In this document: piece by piece, positions 36,439 through 41,989 of the stretch
Numbering within the stretch: the stretch's first letter is position 1
Layout: every line of letters begins with the position of its first letter
Source: Lachnospiraceae bacterium UBA3850
GTDB taxonomy: Bacteria > Bacillota > Clostridia > Lachnospirales > Lachnospiraceae
DNA length: 41,989 nucleotides
Assembly (NCBI GenBank): GCA_002392655.1
Contig: DGHK01000018.1
Coordinates: 13,398 to 55,386 of the forward strand
Direction: 5' to 3'
The notes under the pieces: generated by a model
What the model saw: the letters and a program-made list of their open reading frames with translations, nothing else
What the model was told of the DNA's origin: nothing
The model's database searches: none
Made by a program: the position numbers and the translations under genes

Positions 36439-37641
36439 CAGACTCTCAAGTGTTGTTCTGATAGCCTTGATGAAGTCCTGTGTATTAAGTACTGTTACAT
36501 CCTTAAGCTCTGTGATAAGAGCAAGGTCTTTTGTCATGGTGCCATTCTCTATAGTCTGAAGAGTAGCTCTTTCAAGCTTGTTTGCAAATACCATCAGGTC
36601 AGGATTCTGATCCATCTCTCCTCTCTTTCTGAGAGCTCCTGTCCATGCGAAGATAGTTGCAACAGGGTTTGTAGATGTCTCCTCTCCCTTGAGATGCTTA
36701 TAATAATGTCTCTGAACTGTTCCGTGTGCAGCCTCATATTCGAAGAAGCCTTCCGGTGAAACAAGAACTGATGTCATCATAGCAAGTGAGCCAAATGCAG
36801 ATGAGAGCATATCACTCATAACATCTCCATCGTAATTCTTACATGCCCAGATGAATCCACCCTTCGACTTCATAACACGTGCAACAGCATCATCTATAAG
36901 TGTATAGAAGTATTCAATTCCATACTCATCAAATTTCTCTTTATACTCAGCGTCGAAGATTTCCTGGAAGATATCCTTAAATGTATGATCATACTTCTTT
37001 GAGATAGTATCCTTTGTCGCAAACCAGAGACTCTGTCTGGTATCAAGTGCGTAGGTGAAGCAGCTTCTTGCAAAGCTCTCTATTGATTCGTTTATGTTGT
37101 GCATTCCCTGAACAACTCCCGGGCCGTCAAACTCATGAACTGTAACTGATTGCTGAGAACCATCTGCAGCTGTATAAACAAGCTCAACCTTTCCTGCACC
37201 CGGTACCTTCATCTCGACTGCTTTATATACATCACCATATGCATGTCTAGCGATTGTGATAGGCTTCTCCCAGTTTCTGACACATGGAGTTATGCCCTTT
37301 ACCTGTATGGGAGCTCTGAAAACAGTACCATCAAGGATAGCTCTTATAGTTCCGTTAGGACTCTTCCACATCTCCTTCAGGTTATACTCCTCAACACGTG
37401 CAGCATTTGGTGTGATAGTTGCACATTTAACTGCTACCTTGTACTTCTTGGTAGCAAGAGCAGCATCCTTAGTAACCTGATCATCAGTCTCATTTCTGTG
37501 CTCCAGACCGAGATCATAGTACTCAGTATTCAGCTCTACAAACGGGCAAAGAAGTTCATCCTTTATGAGCTGCCACAGAATACGTGTCATCTCATCTCCG
37601 TCCATCTCAACAATCGGGGTTGTCATTTTGATCTTATCCAT
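36436..37641 (-). CDS. icd: NADP-dependent isocitrate dehydrogenase
   Basis: A 401-residue enzyme converting isocitrate to 2-oxoglutarate. It has the eukaryote-like (type II) form: [16 protein letters not shown] at the N-terminus, [26 protein letters not shown] (substrate serine-asparagine region), [20 protein letters not shown], and [21 protein letters not shown] (NADP-binding, with H-G-T). Length is typical. GGGAGG lies upstream. It lies 40 nt after the Cof-type phosphatase gene on the same strand. Confidence 0.96.
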   Translation of the reverse strand: MDKIKMTTPIVEMDGDEMTRILWQLIKDELLCPFVELNTEYYDLGLEHRNETDDQVTKDAALATKKYKVAVKCATITPNAARVEEYNLKEMWKSPNGTIRAILDGTVFRAPIQVKGITPCVRNWEKPITIARHAYGDVYKAVEMKVPGAGKVELVYTAADGSQQSVTVHEFDGPGVVQGMHNINESIESFARSCFTYALDTRQSLWFATKDTISKKYDHTFKDIFQEIFDAEYKEKFDEYGIEYFYTLIDDAVARVMKSKGGFIWACKNYDGDVMSDMLSSAFGSLAMMTSVLVSPEGFFEYEAAHGTVQRHYYKHLKGEETSTNPVATIFAWTGALRKRGEMDQNPDLMVFANKLERATLQTIENGTMTKDLALITELKDVTVLNTQDFIKAIRTTLESL

Positions 37642-37660
37642 CTTTTTCCTCCCTAATTTT

Positions 37661-37684
37661 TGATAACCATTACTTTTGTTATCA
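37661..37684 (-). repeat. Inverted repeat between phosphatase and icd
   Basis: TGATAAC (37661-37667) and GTTATCA (37678-37684) are perfect inverted 7-mers with a 10-nt loop, overlapping the stop codon of the upstream gene. No T-run follows on the minus strand, so it is more likely an operator or mRNA stem than a terminator. Confidence 0.4.
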
Positions 37685-38485
37685 TTTATCTAGTTCTTCA
37701 AGCAGCTTAAGCAAAACTTCAGTCTCTCCGTTTTCAGAAAGAGGCGGTGCTACATGTTTGGCTGCATTTTTTACTTCTTCTCTCGCACTTCCGATAGCAT
37801 AGCTCTCCTCTGCTGCCTCCAGAAGACCGAGATCATTTATGTTGTCTCCGAAGGCCATGGTTTCTTCTCTTTTTATTCCGAGTATATCCTGAAGTATTTT
37901 AAGAGAGCTTCCTTTATCAGCATCCGGAAGAACTATATCCATCCACATGATTCCTGCGCTGGCTATTTTGAACTGATTCTTCCACTTCGGAGTAAACCAC
38001 TCATCTACGATAGCCTCCGCATTATCCTTATGATAAATGGACATCTTGACTATATCATCATGCAGATGTTCTTCGAAATCTCCCAGCACCTCGATATTAA
38101 ATCTATAAGAATCTCTGAGCCAGTAGAACATCTCACTTTTATCCTCGCAGTAAGCCTTATCCCTGCCGCAAAGCATTATATCACAGTCCGGTAGTCTCTT
38201 AGCATCATTTATCATCTCCATAAGAGGCTTTCGGTCAATCACGTTCATGTTATAAACCTTCGACGCATCTCTTAAAATAGAACCATTATCTGTTATGTAG
38301 TAGATATCCTCCTTGACCGGCTGGAACAATCTGGCCATACTGGCGAACTGCCTGCCACTGGCACCTACATAGATAATCCCATGTTCCTTCAATCTTTTTA
38401 TTACGTCGTACATACGTACGTCAATCTCCGGCGTACCGTCCGGAACCAGTGTTCCGTCTATATCACTTGCAATAAGTTTGATCAT
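37682..38485 (-). CDS. HAD-superfamily Cof-type phosphatase
   Basis: A 267-residue hydrolase: motif [14 protein letters not shown] (nucleophile and acid Asp), motif II VGASGRQ, and motif [16 protein letters not shown]. The IIB cap lies between motifs II and III, as in Cof/YbiV sugar-phosphate or FMN phosphatases. Substrate not determinable. AAAGGGG lies before the ATG. Divergent from the 38.6-kb operon. Confidence 0.93.
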   Translation of the reverse strand: MIKLIASDIDGTLVPDGTPEIDVRMYDVIKRLKEHGIIYVGASGRQFASMARLFQPVKEDIYYITDNGSILRDASKVYNMNVIDRKPLMEMINDAKRLPDCDIMLCGRDKAYCEDKSEMFYWLRDSYRFNIEVLGDFEEHLHDDIVKMSIYHKDNAEAIVDEWFTPKWKNQFKIASAGIMWMDIVLPDADKGSSLKILQDILGIKREETMAFGDNINDLGLLEAAEESYAIGSAREEVKNAAKHVAPPLSENGETEVLLKLLEELDK

Positions 38486-38528
38486 AAGAATCCCCTTTCG
38501 TTACTTCCGATGTATTTTACCATAAGAA

Positions 38529-38558
38529 TTGACTATACGCCACTAAAAAGTTTATAAT
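38529..38558 (+). promoter_or_regulatory. Promoter of the PH-like protein / birA / GGDEF operon
   Basis: TTGACT (38529-38534), an 18-nt spacer and TATAAT (38553-38558). The -10 ends 2 nt before an in-frame ATG (38560), so translation must start further in, at 38593. Confidence 0.65.
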
Positions 38559-38592
38559 AATGAATGTGAAACAAAAGGAAAAGAGCAGTAAA

Positions 38593-39075
38593 ATGATCAA
38601 TTATCACATAAGAAAAAAGAAAAGAACCAGATATACATTCCGTCTGGTCGGACTTGCTATTACTATTATATGTGTTTCTCAGGTTGTAGCCTTCTTTATG
38701 GGCTATGGAAGAAGCCACAAGATAGGAACCTTCTTTGCATTTGTTTTCGGACTTTACGGAATCTATCTGTTTATCAGTTCCTTCAAAGGACGATTCTACA
38801 ACACTGATTATGAATTCAAGGAAGAGGAATTCACAGTCCGCACTCATCGCGGCGAGAAAACCTATCCCTACAGTGACATAACAGACCTGAATATGATAAT
38901 TCCGCAGAATGAGCTCATATACAGCATCATTCAGATAGTTGTAGGTAAGGAACAATTCCTGATGCCATTCACTTTAAAGAAGGACGTAGCATCGCAGATA
39001 TATGAACTGCTTTGTGAGAAAACAGGACGAACATATAATAAACCGACAGAAGATGCGAAAGAAGGCGACAATTAA
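38593..39075 (+). CDS. Two-TM protein with bacterial PH-like domain
   Basis: A 160-residue protein if started at ATG 38593, which follows AAAAGGAAAAGAG. Two membrane segments (about 18-62) precede a C-terminal cytoplasmic domain that starts YNTDYEFKEEEFTVRTHRGEKTYPYSDI, a pattern like YcxB/bacterial PH folds. Role unknown. It is the first gene of an operon with biotin ligase, which starts 1 nt after its stop. Confidence 0.7.
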   Translation: MINYHIRKKKRTRYTFRLVGLAITIICVSQVVAFFMGYGRSHKIGTFFAFVFGLYGIYLFISSFKGRFYNTDYEFKEEEFTVRTHRGEKTYPYSDITDLNMIIPQNELIYSIIQIVVGKEQFLMPFTLKKDVASQIYELLCEKTGRTYNKPTEDAKEGDN

Positions 39076-39076
39076 T

Positions 39077-39913
39077 ATGGACACCCGTACTCTCAGTACA
39101 CTTCTTGAGAACTATTGTCATATAACAAATATTCATTACTATGATGAAACTGATTCCACAAACTTAAGAGCCAAGCAGTATGTACAAGAAAACGATGGCA
39201 CATCCGCCTGCTCTCCTTGTCTGTTTGTATCTGAGGTACAGACCGCAGGTCGCGGAAGACTGGGACGAAGCTGGGAATCTCCGCCAAATGAGGGAATATG
39301 GATGTCATTTTTATGTAAACCAAATCTTCCCCCGAATCAGATTTCAGGAGTAACTATACTGGCCGGTCTGGCGGTTGCAAAAACCATCAATAGTTTTGCT
39401 CTTAAGCAGAGTATACATAATCTGTATGCAGAGATTAAATGGCCAAATGACATAGTAATAAACAAGAAAAAGGTTTGTGGAATACTGACTGAACTGATTG
39501 GGAATACCTCATATGTTGTATGTGGTATCGGAGTAAATGTAAACTCACTGAGTTTCCCTGAGAATCTTTTTCAGAAGGCCACCTCTCTCCTAAAGGAGTC
39601 GGGTGTCGTCTGGAACAGAGAGAAGCTTATAGCGGTCATAATAAAGAATCTGTCTGACTACATAAACAGCTATGAAAAAAGCGGTGATTTGGACTTCATA
39701 CTTTATGACTATAACAAGCTTCTTGTAAGTATGGATAAAGAAGTTGTTCTTATCGGAGGAACTAATATTAACGAAAAAAACTCTGATGAGAACATATACA
39801 TATCAAAAGGAATTGACAAAACCGGAGCACTCATAATTGAAGACTCCAAAGGAAATCGGCAGACCGTATCCACCGGAGAAGTATCTGTACGCGGTATAAA
39901 CGGATACGTTTAG
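39077..39913 (+). CDS. birA: Biotin--[acetyl-CoA-carboxylase] ligase, class I (no DNA-binding domain)
   Basis: A 279-residue ligase started at ATG 39077; earlier in-frame starts would overlap the upstream gene. It makes biotinyl-AMP and biotinylates carboxylases: YDETDSTNLRAKQY, QTAGRGRLGRSWESP (the GRGRxGR nucleotide loop), WPNDIVINKKKVCGILTE (biotin/lysine region). The N-terminal HTH of BirA repressors is missing, so it is the class I form and should not regulate biotin genes. The C-terminal small domain ends GEVSVRGI. The ribosome site is weak. Confidence 0.93.
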   Translation: MDTRTLSTLLENYCHITNIHYYDETDSTNLRAKQYVQENDGTSACSPCLFVSEVQTAGRGRLGRSWESPPNEGIWMSFLCKPNLPPNQISGVTILAGLAVAKTINSFALKQSIHNLYAEIKWPNDIVINKKKVCGILTELIGNTSYVVCGIGVNVNSLSFPENLFQKATSLLKESGVVWNREKLIAVIIKNLSDYINSYEKSGDLDFILYDYNKLLVSMDKEVVLIGGTNINEKNSDENIYISKGIDKTGALIIEDSKGNRQTVSTGEVSVRGINGYV

Positions 39914-39934
39914 TTAAGAAACAGGCAGGTTTTT

Positions 39935-41839
39935 ATGGTTAATGAGAAAAAACTGGTGGCACTCTGTACTTCCAGAGTATATGACCCCCAGATTCATGGC
40001 TATATAGAGAGGCTGAATAAGCTGATGAGAGCACAGGGGTACTCTCTTCTTATATTTGCCATTAATTCCGACATCTATTGGGAGGAGGACAGACCCGCTG
40101 CTGAGAAGTATGTGTTTGATCTGCTTCCTTATGATGATTTGGATGCGGTCATAATCATGAACGAAAAGATCAAGAGTCGAAAAATCGCCCAAAAGGTTAT
40201 CAACGCTTCAATCTTACACGATGTTCCGGTTATCATAGCAGACGGAAATTACTATAATACGTCATGCATAAATTTTGATTACGAAAAGGGCTTCGAGCAG
40301 ATAGTGAGACATATGATTGAAACCCACAAAGTTAAGAGACCTCTTATGATGGCAGGTCAGCCGGACAATGATTTCTCAAATCAACGTATCGAAGTATTTA
40401 AGAAAGTACTTAGTGAAAATAACATAGAATATAATGACAGCATGCTGAGCTATGGCTACTTCTGGGCAGATCCCTGCAAGATTGCCATGAAGGAGGTTTT
40501 ATCTCGCGATACACTTCCCGATGCCATCATCTGCGCTAATGATCTAATGGCCATAACAGCTACGGAAATGCTAATTGATGCAGGCTACAAGGTTCCGGAG
40601 GATATAATAGTTTCCGGCTTCGATGGTTATGACGGTATATTCTTCAATTCTCCGAAGATAGCTTCCGTATCATGCGATATTATACATATGGCTGATGCTA
40701 CAGCAGAGGTAGCACTCGAAGCAATCAAGGACGGCAAGACACATAACCGCGATATCATACCTGTCCTTATACCCAATGAGTCCTGCGGATGTCCCGATCA
40801 TCTTGAGCATCCACAGCTTCTGAGTAACTGGTTCAAGGAAAGCTTCTCACGAAACAATGATGATAACCGTGTACTTAAAAGACTCAGTGCTTTTATGCTG
40901 AACAGCAATACCATAGGTGAAATGGTCTCTCATCTGGATTGCTACAAGACCGACAATATACTTGTCGCTGTGGACAGAAGGATATTTGACGAGGATTCCA
41001 ATTACTTCACCAGCGATGATACCAATGATAACCCCAGCGTATTTACGGTTATTTATGATTCAGATTTCCCGGAAAAGTACAAAAAAGATACATTTACTCT
41101 TAACTTTTCCAGGGGAAGGACCGGCGGCAATATCATGGCTCCGATGCTTAAGAACCGTATCCTGGAGCTTACGGAAAGCGGTTTTCCGCTTATCTTCAAC
41201 GCACTTGACTATATGGGAAAAGCTTTCGGATTTGTATGCTACTACTTCAGGGACTTCAATATCTCGAACTATACAAATACAATGAACGCAACCAACACGA
41301 TTGGAAATGGTATAGGCGGATATGTAAATCTCCGTTATCAGAGGTCACTGCTTGAAAAAATGGATGAGATGTATCTCAGAGATTCGCTCACCGGTATATA
41401 TAACCGAATAGGCTTCCGTAATACATTTGACAAGCTTATTGAAAGCGGCGAGTTTAAGGATGAAACGGTTACGGTCATTATGTCCGATATGGACGGACTC
41501 AAGTATATAAATGATAACTTCGGTCACATCGAAGGCGACAGTGCTATCGTTACAGTTGCAAATGCTCTTTCTAATTCACTTCCTGAGAATTCGATTCCGA
41601 GCAGAATCGGCGGCGATGAGCTGTTTGCAGTCATCTTCGGAGTAGTTGACCCGGAAGAAATTATCAAGCGAATTAATTCATTCCTTGATATGTATAATGC
41701 CTCATCAGGAAAACCATATAAGGTTTCTACCAGTTGTGGTTTTATAAGCACTACACTTACTGATGATTTCGATATCTCTCAGGCTCTGAAACAAGCTGAT
41801 GAGATCATGTATGCCGAAAAGAAACGTAAAAAAGCATAA
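39935..41839 (+). CDS. LacI-type ligand-binding domain fused to a GGDEF diguanylate cyclase
   Basis: A 634-residue cytoplasmic protein. Residues 1 to about 290 resemble the sugar-binding core of LacI/GalR regulators (ending DIIVSGFDGYDGIF and VLIPNESCGC) without their HTH. A GAF-sized middle domain (about 300-470) follows, then a GGDEF domain (about 480-634): RDSLTGIYNRIGF, SDMDGLKYINDNFGHIEGD and GGDEL at 559-563. The active-site F is L, which still fits activity. The inhibitory RxxD is replaced by PENS, so there is no product-feedback site. It probably makes c-di-GMP in response to a small ligand. There is no signal peptide or TM. The stop codon adjoins the intron. Confidence 0.88.
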   Translation: MVNEKKLVALCTSRVYDPQIHGYIERLNKLMRAQGYSLLIFAINSDIYWEEDRPAAEKYVFDLLPYDDLDAVIIMNEKIKSRKIAQKVINASILHDVPVIIADGNYYNTSCINFDYEKGFEQIVRHMIETHKVKRPLMMAGQPDNDFSNQRIEVFKKVLSENNIEYNDSMLSYGYFWADPCKIAMKEVLSRDTLPDAIICANDLMAITATEMLIDAGYKVPEDIIVSGFDGYDGIFFNSPKIASVSCDIIHMADATAEVALEAIKDGKTHNRDIIPVLIPNESCGCPDHLEHPQLLSNWFKESFSRNNDDNRVLKRLSAFMLNSNTIGEMVSHLDCYKTDNILVAVDRRIFDEDSNYFTSDDTNDNPSVFTVIYDSDFPEKYKKDTFTLNFSRGRTGGNIMAPMLKNRILELTESGFPLIFNALDYMGKAFGFVCYYFRDFNISNYTNTMNATNTIGNGIGGYVNLRYQRSLLEKMDEMYLRDSLTGIYNRIGFRNTFDKLIESGEFKDETVTVIMSDMDGLKYINDNFGHIEGDSAIVTVANALSNSLPENSIPSRIGGDELFAVIFGVVDPEEIIKRINSFLDMYNASSGKPYKVSTSCGFISTTLTDDFDISQALKQADEIMYAEKKRKKA

Positions 41840-41840
41840 T

Positions 41841-41989
41841 CGAGTAGGAGAAAATTTCTCTAGTTGAGAAATTTTCGACCTCTCACACCACCGTGCGTAC
41901 GGTTCCGTACACGGCGGTTCAATCAACTTAACAAGTGAGACACCTTTCGGTGTAGTAATCTAACATTGAGACTAATCCAAATGAGGTTA
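41841..41989 (-). mobile_element. 3' end of a group IIC (bacterial class C) intron
   Basis: On the minus strand the domain V stem is ACCGCCGTG pairing CACGGTGGT (41918-41887 overall) with an inner stem and a GAAC loop, and it carries a CGC-type catalytic triad, the group IIC form. Domain VI follows as a perfect 11-bp hairpin (41850-41876), then CCTACTCGA near the 3' splice site at about 41840. The maturase C-terminus precedes domain V. The 5' part lies beyond the window. The exact boundary is uncertain by a few nt. No bulged branch-point adenosine is evident in the domain VI stem. Confidence 0.85.
41928..41989 (-). CDS. Group II intron reverse transcriptase/maturase, C-terminal fragment
   Basis: A minus-strand frame enters from the right edge and ends at TAA (41928-41930). 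Its last residues read TSFGLVSMLDYYTERC and LTC. A terminal SxLDxY motif like this is typical of class C intron-encoded RTs, and it stops just before domain V as expected. Only 19 full codons are inside the window, so the enzyme's integrity is unknown. Confidence 0.6.
   Translation of the reverse strand, partial: TSFGLVSMLDYYTERCLTC

Overview
The window looks like chromosomal DNA of a low-GC Gram-positive anaerobe of the class Clostridia, most likely a Lachnospiraceae member (Coprococcus/Roseburia/Butyrivibrio-like). This is inferred from a dnaG-rpoD-trmK cluster, a type A rnpB, strong AGGAGG-type ribosome sites, TTGACA/TATAAT promoters with 17-18 nt spacers, DUF624 (YesL) and DUF1836 proteins, a TGS-domain nucleoside kinase and c-di-GMP enzymes. 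The genus is not proven. Most of the window is ordinary core genome; the accessory signals are regulatory elements and a mobile intron at the right edge.

Layout. 1-3.2 kb: a partial FHA-domain membrane protein, a CDP-glycerol glycerophosphotransferase-like gene and a small coiled-coil protein. 3.2-6.7 kb: glycerol kinase and a seven-TM EAL phosphodiesterase whose promoter lies inside the terminator hairpin of the preceding operon. 6.8-10.4 kb: a MacB/FtsX-type ABC exporter pair with an elaborate upstream region: a promoter, a probable yybP-ykoY (Mn2+) riboswitch ending in a terminator, then a second near-consensus promoter with a 10-bp-arm inverted repeat. 10.4-13.6 kb: an ABC-2 transporter operon with an unknown membrane protein. 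13.65-13.99 kb: rnpB on the plus strand. 14-19.6 kb: nucleoside kinase, trmK, rpoD, dnaG (all minus). 19.7-22.0 kb: a GDPD-like membrane protein, a divergent G3E GTPase and a small zinc-ribbon protein. 22.0-23.4 kb: a LexA/S24-type repressor overlapping a small XRE regulator, divergent from a small conserved protein. 23.4-28.9 kb: a carbohydrate ABC importer (binding protein, two permeases) with a YesL-like protein and a divergent single-TM protein; the binding-protein mRNA has a leader of about 200 nt. 29-34.4 kb: a tightly packed minus-strand run of amylase, YerC/TrpR-like protein, CNNM/CorC-like protein, DUF1836 protein and ABC-F ATPase. 34.5-38.5 kb: HD protein, citrate synthase, convergent NADP-isocitrate dehydrogenase and a Cof-type phosphatase. 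38.5-41.8 kb: PH-like membrane protein, biotin ligase, and a LacI-type sensor fused to GGDEF. 41.84 kb to the edge: the 3' end of a group IIC intron on the minus strand.

How the genes work together. Citrate synthase and isocitrate dehydrogenase probably form the oxidative half-TCA route to 2-oxoglutarate. The sugar importer and intracellular amylase point to glycan or maltodextrin use. Glycerol kinase and the glycerophosphotransferase-like enzyme could both handle glycerol-3-phosphate, but they are not in one operon. The EAL and GGDEF proteins show that this cell uses c-di-GMP. The signals most worth a second look are the Mn2+-type riboswitch upstream of a MacB-type exporter, the group IIC intron abutting the GGDEF gene, the ABC-F protein lacking the Walker A lysine in its second domain, the G3E GTPase lacking the CxCC motif, and the leader with a 34-codon ORF ahead of the sugar-binding lipoprotein. 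Many start codons were placed by ribosome-site position and by promoter or terminator constraints.
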